Counted from the stretch's first letter, positions 52,011 through 61,487 are shown. The stretch: 64,000 bases of DNA from Jiella pacifica (GCF_010500815.1 NZ_JAAAMG010000001.1:372001-436000); one strand, 5' to 3'. Notes: generated from the sequence alone by a model not told the origin. Program-made: numbers and translations.

Positions 52011-53264
52011 TCAGCCCATTCTTCGACGTTGCGGGAGCGAATGCGATCGCGAGATGAAGTGGTTCCAGCGGCGCACGAGATAGTTGTGTTCGTCCATGGT
52101 GCTGTTCCACAGAGCGATGTGGGACGCCCGTTTCCAATACTGTCCGCCGGAGCGGATCGCGCCCTCGCGGATCGCCGGCCTCCCGCTCGGATCGGGCAGC
52201 GGACGGGCCGCCGGCTGCCCGTTGTACCAGTAGTTCCATTCATCCTCGTCGAGGAATTCGCGCACCCGGCCGTCGACCGACATGTAGTAGCCCTGCCGCG
52301 CGAGGATCGAACCCGGCCAGCCGGAAATGAACCAGTTGAGATAGGCATAGGCACGATCGAGGCGGTGTCCGCGCAGATGGTGAGCCAGGCAGAGGCCGCC
52401 GTGCCAGGCCCGATAGCCTTCCGCCGGGACGGCCTGACGAATGGTCCGCTGCCGGCTTTTCAAAGCCACGACGGACGGGGACCACATGGAGCTGATCCAC
52501 GTCTCGCCGCTTTCCATCAGCGCGGTCGCCTCTTCGGTCGTGCGCCAGAAGGTCGCAAGATGGCCGCTGTCTCGCAGCTCGGTGGCGAAATCGATCAGCG
52601 CGTCGATTTCCTCGACGCTCATATTGCCGATATCGTCGAATTCGATCCTGCCGGCGGAGCGCGCCGCGAGAGCGATGTCGAAGACGCCGATGGCCGGCTC
52701 GTCGACGATCGCGACACGGCCGAACCATCGCGGGTTCAAAAGCTCCGACCAGGAATGGACATCGGCATCCACGTCGATGCCGGAGGCGGTCTCGTTGATG
52801 CCGAAGGAGTCGAAATTGTGGGCCGTGGGAAGCATGGAGATCTTTCCCGTCGGCATCGAGGACAAGGATTGATCGTCCTGGACGTAGAGCCGGGACACGG
52901 GCGCGTCGCCGACGGCGACGGCCGCCGTGAGATCGATCCTCCCATGCTTGGTCAGGCCGTTGATCTCGGACCACAGGTCGATCCGCTCGATGTCGATCGC
53001 CTGAACCGCGCGCCAGTGCCAGACGATATCGAGATTATGGAAGCACTGGTCGTAGATATCGTAGGAATCCGGCTCGGTCGCGGCGATGCGCTGGGTCGTC
53101 TGGAAATCCCGCTGGATGAATGACAGCTCGAAGCCCAGTTCCGCCTGCGCCCGGGCCTGCAACTGCCGATAAGGCGTGATCTCGGTGCAAAGGATGCGCA
53201 AGGGGTCATCCTCGGCCCGGGATCCCGGCACTTGCGAAGCAGTGTGCATCAAGTGCTTGCCCAT
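52011..53264 (-). CDS. PotD-like solute-binding protein paralogue without signal peptide
   Basis: A 417-residue protein with the fold of spermidine/putrescine-type binding proteins. It shares segments with the neighbouring binding protein at 56914: AVPAEGYRAW here against AVPKEGYRAW there, GYYMSV against GYYSPS, YNGQP against YEGQP, and the same ending pattern of RWNHFI against RWDEFL. The N-terminus (MGKHLMHTASQVPGSRAEDD) is polar with no signal sequence. It starts 16 bp inside the CobW gene, so no longer N-terminus is likely. It may be cytoplasmic, or use an unusual export route. Confidence 0.82.
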   Translation of the reverse strand: MGKHLMHTASQVPGSRAEDDPLRILCTEITPYRQLQARAQAELGFELSFIQRDFQTTQRIAATEPDSYDIYDQCFHNLDIVWHWRAVQAIDIERIDLWSEINGLTKHGRIDLTAAVAVGDAPVSRLYVQDDQSLSSMPTGKISMLPTAHNFDSFGINETASGIDVDADVHSWSELLNPRWFGRVAIVDEPAIGVFDIALAARSAGRIEFDDIGNMSVEEIDALIDFATELRDSGHLATFWRTTEEATALMESGETWISSMWSPSVVALKSRQRTIRQAVPAEGYRAWHGGLCLAHHLRGHRLDRAYAYLNWFISGWPGSILARQGYYMSVDGRVREFLDEDEWNYWYNGQPAARPLPDPSGRPAIREGAIRSGGQYWKRASHIALWNSTMDEHNYLVRRWNHFISRSHSLPQRRRMG

Positions 53265-54388
53265 GCTTCGGCCTTAAAAGGCCTGACGGCGCCAACCGCC
53301 GGATCGTCGGCCATGACACGCGCGGCCAGCCGACTGAATACCTCGAACGACCTGCGAATGCGCTGCGGATCGATGCCCTCGGCGATGAAGACGATACGGG
53401 AGTGGCGCCGCTCGTCCGGCCAGCGTTTCATGTGGACCGGCGGGTGGACGAGGCGCTGGACGGCGTGAATCGCCACGGGATTGGCCTCGCCGGCGACGTT
53501 CAGGATGCCCTTCACCCGAAAGATGCGGTCGCCGTGTCGGTTGAGAAGCATGGTCAGCCAGATCCCGAACCCGGTCCAGTCCACATCGTCCTCGAAGACC
53601 ATGGAAAACGACCGCACGGCATGGGCCTCGTCTTCGTCATGGTGATGATGGTGATGGTGGCCGTGATGAGAGGCGTCATGAGAAGTTGCCGCCTCGTCGC
53701 GCGTCGGCGGGACCTCGGCCGTCCAGTCGTGGGCATCCACGCTCAGGGCCGACCGTGTGGTCAGCCGGCTTAGCAGCGTCGCGTCCGTGGCGGTGATGAT
53801 CGCGGCGGTGGGGTTCAGTTCGCCGAGCCGCATGTTGACCGCCATCGTGGTTCGTTCGTCGCACAGATCGGTCTTCGTCACGGCGATGATATCGGCCGCG
53901 GCAATCTGTCGAACGGCTTCCAGCCGGTGCGCGACGGCGCTCAGGCCATTCACCGCGTCGACCGTCGTGATCACCTTGCCGACGCAAAACTGGCTTTTCA
54001 GGACCGGATGGGCGCGAAGAGTCGACAGGGCAGGGTAGGGGTCCGCAAGGCCCGTGCTCTCGATGACGACACGGTCGAAGAACGGAATTTCGCCCCGCGC
54101 TCGCTGCGCGTGGAGAGACTGCAGGGCATCAGCGAGTTCGCCGCGCACGGTGCAGCAGACGCAGCCCGATTTCAGAAGGACGACATTGTCGTCGATCCGC
54201 TCCAGGAGGTGGTGGTCGAGGCCGACCTCGCCGAATTCGTTGATCAGGACGGCGGCGTTCGCCATGGACGCGTCCGTCAGAAGGCGTTGCAGCAGCGTCG
54301 TCTTACCCGAGCCCAGAAAGCCGGTCAGGAGATTGACGGGGGTCGGGCCCTGGCGGGCCTCGGCGGAATCGATGGCGTCGCCGTTCAC
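53249..54388 (-). CDS. CobW/P47K-type GTPase, metallochaperone
   Basis: A 379-residue G3E-family GTPase. Walker A is GFLGSGKTT near residue 23, the metal motif CxCC is SGCVCCT (C76, C78, C79), and the guanine-specificity motif is TKTD. A His-rich stretch of about 12 His (around residue 250, ending DEDEAH) suggests zinc or other metal binding. The CobW C-terminal domain ends near residue 370. The start is GTG 54388, overlapping the stop of the upstream small gene (GTGA). Such GTPases load metal into enzymes, here most likely the co-encoded metal hydrolase. Confidence 0.92.
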   Translation of the reverse strand: MNGDAIDSAEARQGPTPVNLLTGFLGSGKTTLLQRLLTDASMANAAVLINEFGEVGLDHHLLERIDDNVVLLKSGCVCCTVRGELADALQSLHAQRARGEIPFFDRVVIESTGLADPYPALSTLRAHPVLKSQFCVGKVITTVDAVNGLSAVAHRLEAVRQIAAADIIAVTKTDLCDERTTMAVNMRLGELNPTAAIITATDATLLSRLTTRSALSVDAHDWTAEVPPTRDEAATSHDASHHGHHHHHHHDEDEAHAVRSFSMVFEDDVDWTGFGIWLTMLLNRHGDRIFRVKGILNVAGEANPVAIHAVQRLVHPPVHMKRWPDERRHSRIVFIAEGIDPQRIRRSFEVFSRLAARVMADDPAVGAVRPFKAEAWAST

Positions 54389-54711
54389 GAGGCGCGCTCC
54401 AGGGCGGTCAGAAAGTCCTCGTCCAGCGGGTCGAAACCGGCCGAACTCATCCGGTCGGCTTCCGGCCACAGATGGGCGAGGGCCTCGAAGACCTGCGAAC
54501 GGCCCGTCGCATTGGTCAGGACATAGGAGGTACCCGTTGGAGCGCTCAGCTTGAGACGGCGAACGGCGAGGATCGCATTGGCGATCTTCCTGCGCCTCGC
54601 CGCCTCCCGGCGTCGCGAGACCCGATCGGTGTTGCGGGTATAGACGTCGGGGCGGGCAATGGCGCTGGACCAGTGGTCGTCGCATCCCAGGATGCCGCAG
54701 AGTGAACACAT
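54385..54711 (-). CDS. Cys-containing 108-aa protein paired with CobW
   Basis: A small soluble protein starting MCSLCGILGCDDHW, with C2, C5 and C10 and a nearby His as a possible metal site, followed by an Arg-rich helix and a C-terminal part with LTNATGRSQVFEALAHLW. It overlaps the CobW start, so the two are translationally coupled. I do not recognise a named family. A role in handing metal to or from CobW is plausible but inferred. Confidence 0.75.
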   Translation of the reverse strand: MCSLCGILGCDDHWSSAIARPDVYTRNTDRVSRRREAARRRKIANAILAVRRLKLSAPTGTSYVLTNATGRSQVFEALAHLWPEADRMSSAGFDPLDEDFLTALERAS

Positions 54712-54822
54712 GGGCCGGCTCGCTTCAAATCGAAAGGCCGGAGACCAGCTCCGACGATCAATGACTGGAAGAAGCGTGCCGTTTCCGGCTCGCTTCGTTG
54801 TTATCGTTCCGCGACGAGAAGC

Positions 54823-55701
54823 CTATTTCCGCGGGAAGCGCTTGGCAAAATCGTCGGCCATCTCGTCCATCGTGACGAACTTGACGCCCTCGTGGGATTT
54901 GATGTGCTTGATCAGGCGTTCCAGCATCAGAAGCACCTGCGGCCGCCCGGACACATCCGGATGGATTGTAATCGGGAACACCGCGTAGTCCATCTCGCGA
55001 TGGACCCAGTCGAACTGGTCTCGCCACATCTCCTCGATTTGCCGCGGATTGACGAAGCCGTGCGAGTTCGGCATCCCCTTGATGAACATCATCGGCGGCA
55101 GATCGTCGAGATACCAGTTTGCCGGAATCTCGATGAGATCGGTTTCCTCGCCGCGCACGAGCGGCTTCATCCAATCCTCGGCCTTCTTCTCGTAGTCGAT
55201 CTTCGTCCATGTATCGCCGACGCGCACATAATAGGGCGTGAAGTCGTTGTGCATCAGGGAGTGGTCGTACTTGATCCCGTTCTTCAGCAGGATCTCGTTG
55301 GTGATGTTGGAGAACTCCCACCACGGGGCGACGTAGCCGGTGGGCGCCTTGCCGGCGAGCTTGGTGATCAGCTCGAGGGACTTGTGCAGGACCGCCTCTT
55401 CCTGCTCCTCGCTCATCGCGATCGGGTTTTCGTGGCTGTAGCCATGAATGCCGACTTCATGGCCGCCATCGACGACGGCCCTCATCTGATCGGGAAAGGT
55501 CTCGACCGAATGGCCGGGGATGAACCAGCTCGTGCGAATGTCCTCGCGTTCGAACAGCTTGAGAAGGCGAGGGGTGCCGACCTCGCCGGCGAAAAGACCG
55601 CGCGAAATGTCGTCCGGCGAGTCCTCGCCGCCGTAAGATCCGAGCCAGCCTGCGACGGCATCGACGTCGATGCCGAAGCCCACGAGAATTTCCTTGGCCA
55701 T
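54823..55701 (-). CDS. Polysaccharide-deacetylase-fold hydrolase, imidase/PuuE-allantoinase-like
   Basis: A 292-residue cytoplasmic NodB-homology enzyme. The N-terminal Asp site is [18 protein letters not shown], the metal His motif is HGYSHEN near residue 85, then YVAPWWEFS. The length and the [17 protein letters not shown] pattern fit the imidase (cyclic imide hydrolase)/PuuE group, not secreted chitin or peptidoglycan deacetylases, and there is no signal peptide. The operon also encodes a CobW metallochaperone and an asparaginase-type amidase, which suits opening of a cyclic imide followed by half-amide hydrolysis. The substrate remains inferred. Confidence 0.85.
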   Translation of the reverse strand: MAKEILVGFGIDVDAVAGWLGSYGGEDSPDDISRGLFAGEVGTPRLLKLFEREDIRTSWFIPGHSVETFPDQMRAVVDGGHEVGIHGYSHENPIAMSEEQEEAVLHKSLELITKLAGKAPTGYVAPWWEFSNITNEILLKNGIKYDHSLMHNDFTPYYVRVGDTWTKIDYEKKAEDWMKPLVRGEETDLIEIPANWYLDDLPPMMFIKGMPNSHGFVNPRQIEEMWRDQFDWVHREMDYAVFPITIHPDVSGRPQVLLMLERLIKHIKSHEGVKFVTMDEMADDFAKRFPRK

Positions 55702-55734
55702 TGAAGGTCCTCCATTGATGTCATGCGATTGGAA

Positions 55735-56823
55735 TTAGGAATGGGTCGGGAGTAGTGAAACGCGCTCGGGCGGGCAGTCGAGGTCGACGTGATCGCCGGC
55801 CGCCAGCGCCATCACATGCCGATCACGGCTGGCGGTCTCAACGTCGATGGCCTGACCGTTCGAAAGCGAGACCTTGAAGCGGCAGATGCTGCCGATCCTG
55901 TGTTTCGTGTCGATCGTTCCGTGGAGACGGTTGGGCACGCTTTGATCGCCGGTCCTCGCCCCGATACGAATGGCTTCGGCCGGAACCGCGGCAATGATGG
56001 CGCTGGTCCCGCGTAGATCCGAGGACGCATGCCCCGTGATCCGGCCGTGAGCGGTCAGAATCGAATGTCCGGCCGCGTCCTGCCTGAGATCGCGGCCCTC
56101 GAAGATGGCGTTGGCGCCGATGAAGCGGGCGACGAATTCGGTCATGGGTGAGCCGTAGATTTCCTCGGGCCTGCCGATCTGCTCGACCTGACCGTTGTTC
56201 ATCACGATCACCCGGTCCGACAGCCCCAGTGCCTCGTCCTGGGCGTGGGTGACGAAGACGAAGGTTATGCCCAGCTCGCGCTGCAAGAGCTTCAGTTCGT
56301 TCTGAATGACCCGCCGCAGATTGGCGTCGAGGGCGCCGAGCGGCTCGTCGAGGAGCAGGATCTGCGGTTCGACGACGAGACCTCTCGCCAGGGCGATGCG
56401 CTGGCGCTGGCCACCGGACAGGCGGTCGGCCTTTCGATCGGCAAATTGCGACAGGTCGAACATGTCGAGGATACGGTCGACCTTCGCATCGCGCTCCTTG
56501 CGCGCGACGCCCTTGACGTCGAGACCGAAGCCGATGTTGTCGCGCACGTTCAAATGCGGAAACAACGCGTAGTTCTGGAAGATCATCGAGGTCGGGCGCT
56601 TCTCGGCCGGGATTGCCGAGACGTTCTTTCCCTTGATGATGATGTCGCCATGGGTGATCGCCTCGAAGCCCGCCACCATGCGCAAAGTCGTGGATTTTCC
56701 GCAGCCGGATGGACCGACGAAGGCGACGAACTCGCCTGGGGAGACCTGCAGGTCGAACTCGCTGACGGCGACGGTTCCGTCCGGATAGGTCTTGCCGACC
56801 CGGATCAGTTCGAGATCGTGCAT
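55735..56823 (-). CDS. ABC transporter ATP-binding protein, PotA type (second ATPase)
   Basis: A 362-residue ATPase with Walker A GPSGCGKST near residue 38, Q-loop MIFQNYALFPHL, signature LSGGQRQRI, Walker B ILLLDEPLGALDA and a C-terminal TOBE domain (about 270-360). It lies between the binding protein and the deacetylase-fold gene. A second ATPase of the same class is at the head of the run, while only one permease pair is present. Confidence 0.93.
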   Translation of the reverse strand: MHDLELIRVGKTYPDGTVAVSEFDLQVSPGEFVAFVGPSGCGKSTTLRMVAGFEAITHGDIIIKGKNVSAIPAEKRPTSMIFQNYALFPHLNVRDNIGFGLDVKGVARKERDAKVDRILDMFDLSQFADRKADRLSGGQRQRIALARGLVVEPQILLLDEPLGALDANLRRVIQNELKLLQRELGITFVFVTHAQDEALGLSDRVIVMNNGQVEQIGRPEEIYGSPMTEFVARFIGANAIFEGRDLRQDAAGHSILTAHGRITGHASSDLRGTSAIIAAVPAEAIRIGARTGDQSVPNRLHGTIDTKHRIGSICRFKVSLSNGQAIDVETASRDRHVMALAAGDHVDLDCPPERVSLLPTHS

Positions 56824-56857
56824 CAGATTTCCATTTCTATCTGCTCGCAGGCCTTAC

Positions 56858-56890
56858 GCGGGGTCGCGATCGGTCCGACCGCAACCCCGC
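56858..56890 (-). promoter_or_regulatory. Stem-loop between binding-protein and second ATPase genes
   Basis: GCGGGGT (56858-56864) pairs with ACCCCGC (56884-56890) and an inner CGGTC/GACCG helix completes a strong hairpin in the 90-bp gap after the binding-protein stop. No T-run follows in the operon direction. Confidence 0.55.
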
Positions 56891-56913
56891 CTGTCGGGCC
56901 CTGCCGCGCGACG

Positions 56914-58143
56914 TCAGGCGTTGAGGAATTCGTCCCAGCGCTGGATCAGGTGATCGTACTCGGCCGGCCACTGATGCCAGTAGGCGACGTTGGAGGCGCG
57001 CTCGGACAAGGAGCCGCCGTCACGTAGATCACCGGGCTTGATGCCGCGCTCGGGTTCGCCGGTCCAAGGCTGCCCCTCGTACCAGAAGGCGTATTTCTCC
57101 GGCGCCATCGCCTCCTTGATATTCGTGCTCGGCGAGTAATAGCCCTGCTCGGTGACCGCGATCGCCGGCGGGCCGGAGAGCCAGAAATTGGCATAGGCCT
57201 TGACCGCTGCCGCGTTGGGAGAATTGGCGAGAAGCGAAGGCCCGATGGCCCATGCGCGGTAGCCTTCCTTCGGCACCGCGTACTGGGCCGGGCGCCCCTG
57301 GGCCTTGACCGCCATGACGGCGGGCTGCCAGGCGTCGGAGACGACCATCTCGCCGGACGCCATCAGGTTGACCAGCTCGCCGAAGTCGCCCCAGAGAGCT
57401 CTGAACTGACCGTTCTTCTTCTTGGAGATCAGGAACTTCGTCGCCTCGTCGATCTCTTCGGTGGTCGGACTTCCCGGGTTCTTGGCTTCGAGTTCGCCGA
57501 GCGAATTGAGGGCCAGGATCGCCTGACCGATCGCGATCAGCGGATCGACGTTCAAGCCGGACTTGCCGCGCCACTTGTCGTCGAACAAGGCCGTCCAGGT
57601 GTTGGCTTCTTCCGCCGACAGAACGTCGGGATTATAGCCGATCGAGTCATAATTGTAGACTGCGGGCACCATGTAGAGCTCGGTCTGGTCCTCGCCCGTC
57701 CAGATCTGCCCGGTAATCTGAGCTTCGCGCGGCCACTGGTCGCTCGGGGTCGTGAACGTGTCGCGGATATTGGCCCAGTTCGGAATTTCCGACGTGGGGA
57801 TCGGTGTCACATTGTTGGTCTGGATGATCGCCGGCAGCCGCTCCGCGATGATCTCCCAGCAGTCATAATCGCCCGAGCCGGACAGAATCCGGGTCTGGCT
57901 GTCCGGGAAGGTCGCGGCGGTCCCGGAGACCGAGCCGACGCCTGATTCCTTCTTGAACATCTCCAGGATGCGATCCTGGACCGTGGTCGACAGACCCGTC
58001 GTGCGCAACTGTTGATCGGCGAGCTCCTGGGCAAAAGCGGCCTGCGAGCGCAGCCAGGGCGACATGCCACCCATTGCGAAGGCCGCGGCACCGGCTCCTC
58101 CCTTCAGAAGGGCTCGTCTGGAAAACCTGCTGTTTTGTACCAT
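56914..58143 (-). CDS. PotD-like ABC transporter substrate-binding protein
   Basis: A 409-residue periplasmic binding protein for polyamine- or opine-like ligands. The N-terminus is a twin-arginine signal (FSRRALLKGGAGAAAFAMGG...AFA). The mature part contains PAVYNYDSIGYNPD and AVPKEGYRAW, and ends RWDEFL. It lies between the two SDR genes and the second ATPase gene. A signal-less paralogue is encoded at 52011. Confidence 0.92.
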   Translation of the reverse strand: MVQNSRFSRRALLKGGAGAAAFAMGGMSPWLRSQAAFAQELADQQLRTTGLSTTVQDRILEMFKKESGVGSVSGTAATFPDSQTRILSGSGDYDCWEIIAERLPAIIQTNNVTPIPTSEIPNWANIRDTFTTPSDQWPREAQITGQIWTGEDQTELYMVPAVYNYDSIGYNPDVLSAEEANTWTALFDDKWRGKSGLNVDPLIAIGQAILALNSLGELEAKNPGSPTTEEIDEATKFLISKKKNGQFRALWGDFGELVNLMASGEMVVSDAWQPAVMAVKAQGRPAQYAVPKEGYRAWAIGPSLLANSPNAAAVKAYANFWLSGPPAIAVTEQGYYSPSTNIKEAMAPEKYAFWYEGQPWTGEPERGIKPGDLRDGGSLSERASNVAYWHQWPAEYDHLIQRWDEFLNA

Positions 58144-58177
58144 GATGTGTTTCCTTCGTTCCGAGGTTGGATGGAGT

Positions 58178-58951
58178 TCAGTACCGGCCCACGAGAAGGC
58201 CTCCGTCGACCGCCAGCACCTGACCGGTCAGGTAGCGTGCAGCGGGCGAAGCCAGGAACTGGATGACGTCCGCGATATCTTCAGGCTCGCCGAGGCGCTT
58301 CATCGGGATGTGGGCGGCGGCCTGCTCCGCCCCTTCGGGCCCGAGAGAGTTTTCTCTTGAGAGAAGCTGAGCCGTGCGGATGTAGCCGGGAGCAACGCCG
58401 TTCACGCGAATGCCATCTCCCGCCAGCTCCACGGCCAGGCCACGTACGAGGCCGACGACGCCCGCTTTCGCGGACGAATAATGGACGTGCTCGTCCCAGC
58501 CATAGGCGACGCCCATGATCGAGGAGAGGCAGACGATCGAGCCCGAACCCTGCCGACGCATGGCCGGCAGCGCAGGACGGATGACGCGGAGCATGCCCTT
58601 AAGGTCGATATCGAAGGTCTCGTCCCACTTTTCGTCCGTCAGGCCGTCGAGCGGAACGCGATGTGCGATCCCGGCATTGGCGACGATCACATCGAGGCGC
58701 CCCTTGCGATCGAGGATGTCGGCGACGAGGGCATCGGCCTCCGGCGTCGAGCGCACGTCGAGGCGGATGAATTCGGCCGAGCCGCCGGCAGCCGAAATCG
58801 CCTCCACGGTCTGCCGGCCCTCGTCCTCCAGAATGTCGGTGACGACCACATGATCGCCCGCCGCGGCGAAGGTCTCGCATGCGGCGCGGCCGATGCCGAT
58901 GCCGCCTCCGGTCACCAGGACGACGCGTCGGGACTTTGCATTCTCGTTCAT
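58178..58951 (-). CDS. SDR oxidoreductase (FabG-like)
   Basis: A 257-residue classical short-chain dehydrogenase: cofactor motif TGGGIGIGRAA, VANAGIAH (variant NNAG), Ser in SSIMGV and catalytic YSSAK. The C-terminal motif is VDGGLLVGRY. The start is ATG 58951; the longer frame upstream overlaps the next SDR gene and is a shadow. Its neighbour at 58969 is a related SDR; both lie inside the transporter operon and probably oxidise the imported compound or its product. Confidence 0.9.
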   Translation of the reverse strand: MNENAKSRRVVLVTGGGIGIGRAACETFAAAGDHVVVTDILEDEGRQTVEAISAAGGSAEFIRLDVRSTPEADALVADILDRKGRLDVIVANAGIAHRVPLDGLTDEKWDETFDIDLKGMLRVIRPALPAMRRQGSGSIVCLSSIMGVAYGWDEHVHYSSAKAGVVGLVRGLAVELAGDGIRVNGVAPGYIRTAQLLSRENSLGPEGAEQAAAHIPMKRLGEPEDIADVIQFLASPAARYLTGQVLAVDGGLLVGRY

Positions 58952-58968
58952 CGGGATCTTTCCGTTCG

Positions 58969-59718
58969 TCAAAGCATCACATCCCCGGAATTGGGCCCCA
59001 GCGTCTGGCCGACGAAGAGCGCGCCGTCGGGCGAGGCAAGAAAGGCCACGCAACCCGCGACCTCGTCGGTCTCGCCGAAGCGACCGAGCGGCAGCTCAGC
59101 AGCCTTGGCGCTCTTCCAGTCATCGGAAAGCGCTTCGACGAGGGGCGTGTTGATCGGGCCGGGGGCGATGGCGTTGACGCGCACGCCTTTCTTGCTCACC
59201 TCGCGGGCCAGCGACTTGGTCATGGCGATGATCGCCCCCTTGGCGCCGGAATAATGGACGAGTTCGGCTCCGCCGATCTGGCCGAGCTGAGAGGCGACGT
59301 TGACGATCACACCGGCGCCGGCCTCGAGCATCGAGGGAAGGACGGCCTGCATGGTCAGGAAGGTGCCGCGCACGTGCACCGCGAACATGCGCTCGAACTC
59401 GGCGAGCGGGATCTCGGTGAAGGGAGCCTGATGCCCATGACCGGCATTGTTCACGAGGAGGCGGATCGGGCCGAACGTCTCGACGGCCCGCGCCGTCATC
59501 GCGGCGACTTCCGCTTGATCCGACACGTCTCCGGGACAGGCAACAGCCTTGCCGCCCCTTGCGAGAATGGCATCGACGACGGCGTCGCAAGCTGGTCTCG
59601 AGAGATCGTTGACGGCGACGCGGTAGCCGTCAGCGGCCAGACGCATCGCGATGGCCTTGCCGATACCGGAGCCTGCTCCGGTAACGAAAGCTGTCCTGGG
59701 TCCCATGCCGCCGCTCAT
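58969..59718 (-). CDS. SDR oxidoreductase (second, FabG-like)
   Basis: A 249-residue classical short-chain dehydrogenase with TGAGSGIGKAIA, NNAGHGHQ, Ser in NVASQLG and catalytic YSGAK. Unusually the C-terminal region lacks the common DGG and ends GPNSGDVML. It overlaps the permease gene stop by 4 bp and is 17 bp before the other SDR gene, so all are co-transcribed. Confidence 0.9.
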   Translation of the reverse strand: MSGGMGPRTAFVTGAGSGIGKAIAMRLAADGYRVAVNDLSRPACDAVVDAILARGGKAVACPGDVSDQAEVAAMTARAVETFGPIRLLVNNAGHGHQAPFTEIPLAEFERMFAVHVRGTFLTMQAVLPSMLEAGAGVIVNVASQLGQIGGAELVHYSGAKGAIIAMTKSLAREVSKKGVRVNAIAPGPINTPLVEALSDDWKSAKAAELPLGRFGETDEVAGCVAFLASPDGALFVGQTLGPNSGDVML

Positions 59719-60557
59719 GTTTCCTGCCCCTTGTATTGCTGATTGTTGCGGGCGACGGAGCGCATCATCAGGAGGCCGTAGATCGCCAGAAGGGTGAAGG
59801 AGAACACGGTCGTCAGAACCCCGAAGGCGAAGACGTTCGGATAGATCTCCACCGAGAAGGTGCCGTAGATCGACAAGGGCAGGGTAAGCCGCGGGCCGGA
59901 CGTGAAGAGCGTGCGGGAGAACTCGTCATATGACAGCGTGAACGAGAACAGCATCGCCGACAGGACACCGGGGAAGATCATCGGGAAGGTCACGCGGCGA
60001 AAGGTTTCGGCCGGCGAGACGCCGAGCGAGAGCGAGGCTTCTTCGACCGACCGGTCAAAGCGATTGAAGATCGCCAGCATGACGAGGAAGGCGAAGGGGA
60101 AGGTGTAGACCACGTGGAGGACGAAGGACGTGCTCCACCACGCCCGATCGATGCCGAGCATGTTGGACAGAAGTGCCATGCCGAGGCCGACCAGAACGCC
60201 GGGCACGATCATGCCGAGAACGAAGAGATAGAAGATCGGCCCGGACCCGGCGAAGCGCGTGCGGAACGCCTGGGCGGCCATCACGCCGAGAACCGTGGAC
60301 ACGATCGTCGTCATCACCGCCAGAACGAGCGAGCGGATCAGGCTTTCGCCCACCGGAAGCTGGGAGACGCGCGAGCCCGAGATCTGGCCGAAGAGATGCT
60401 GATACCAGTAGGTCGACCATTCGACGATCGGGAATTGCGGTCCACCCGTCGGTCCCTGGAAGGACAGGATCGCCATGACGATCATCGGCCCGTAGAGAAA
60501 GAGGAGGAAAAGGCCGAGATAGACCGCAAGGGCGGGCTTCAGAAGACGCGACTCCAT
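59715..60557 (-). CDS. ABC transporter permease, PotC type
   Basis: A 280-residue inner-membrane permease with about six helices and the EAA loop EEASLSLGVSPAETFRRVTF before PMIFPG. It pairs with the permease encoded just upstream, whose stop is 3 bp away. Confidence 0.93.
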   Translation of the reverse strand: MESRLLKPALAVYLGLFLLFLYGPMIVMAILSFQGPTGGPQFPIVEWSTYWYQHLFGQISGSRVSQLPVGESLIRSLVLAVMTTIVSTVLGVMAAQAFRTRFAGSGPIFYLFVLGMIVPGVLVGLGMALLSNMLGIDRAWWSTSFVLHVVYTFPFAFLVMLAIFNRFDRSVEEASLSLGVSPAETFRRVTFPMIFPGVLSAMLFSFTLSYDEFSRTLFTSGPRLTLPLSIYGTFSVEIYPNVFAFGVLTTVFSFTLLAIYGLLMMRSVARNNQQYKGQET

Positions 60558-60560
60558 GGC

Positions 60561-61487
60561 TCACATCTCCTTTCGGATGTTCACGATACGCAGGAGCGTG
60601 GTGATGACGATGGCGATGATGATGGTGAGGATCACGCCGGCGACCGATGCGAAGGCCCATTTCAGCGAGCCGACCTGGCTGACGATGATGTTGCCGAGCA
60701 TGTTCACCTTGCGGCCGGACAGGGCGGCGGCGGTGGCGAACTCACCCAGCACCATGACCGAGACGAAGACCGCGCCGACGACGACGCCGGGCAGCGACAA
60801 AGGCAGGATGATCCGCCAGAAGATCTTGCCGAACCCGGCACCCAGATCCCGCGCCGCCTCGATGATCGAGTGATCGATGCGCGCCAGCATGAAGGTGATG
60901 GGACCGACCATGAAGACGCAGTAGATCTGCGCCATGCCGATGATGACCGCGAGCTCCGAGAAGAGCAGGGAGGTGAACGGCGTTTCGATCAGGCCGAGAT
61001 TGATCAGGATCGAGTTGATCGCGCCCTCGGTTCCCAACGTCGGCCGCCAGGCGATGACGCGGATGAGGAAGGACGTCCAGAACGGGATGATGCAGACGAC
61101 GAGCAGCGCCGTCTGCAAGGTCACGTTCCGGATCATCAGCCCGATGAGGAGCGCGACCGGATAGCCGATCACCAGGGTTGCGGCGAGCACGACGATCCAG
61201 ATGAACAAGGTCGTGACGATCGAATCCAGATAGGTCGGGCTGGTCAGGAACCGGACCCAACTGTCGACGGTCAGCGTCGGCTCGATGGCGAAGGTGGTCT
61301 GCGTCCAGAACGAGACATAGACGACCATGATCATCGGCAGGACCATGAACAGCGTCATCCAAACGATGCCTGGCGCGGCGAGCTTCAGCGCCTGAATTTC
61401 GTCGCGCCTGGCTCGCTTCCTCGCGGGGCTGAGCGCGTCTTCTCGCTTGATCGCAGCGCCGTTGGACTGGTTGGCAAGATCCATCAA
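60561..61487 (-). CDS. ABC transporter permease, PotB type
   Basis: A 308-residue inner-membrane permease with a polar N-terminal tail and six helices. The EAA loop is IEAARDLGAGFGKIFWRIILPLSLPG. It overlaps the end of the ATPase gene by 4 bp. Confidence 0.93.
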   Translation of the reverse strand: MMDLANQSNGAAIKREDALSPARKRARRDEIQALKLAAPGIVWMTLFMVLPMIMVVYVSFWTQTTFAIEPTLTVDSWVRFLTSPTYLDSIVTTLFIWIVVLAATLVIGYPVALLIGLMIRNVTLQTALLVVCIIPFWTSFLIRVIAWRPTLGTEGAINSILINLGLIETPFTSLLFSELAVIIGMAQIYCVFMVGPITFMLARIDHSIIEAARDLGAGFGKIFWRIILPLSLPGVVVGAVFVSVMVLGEFATAAALSGRKVNMLGNIIVSQVGSLKWAFASVAGVILTIIIAIVITTLLRIVNIRKEM

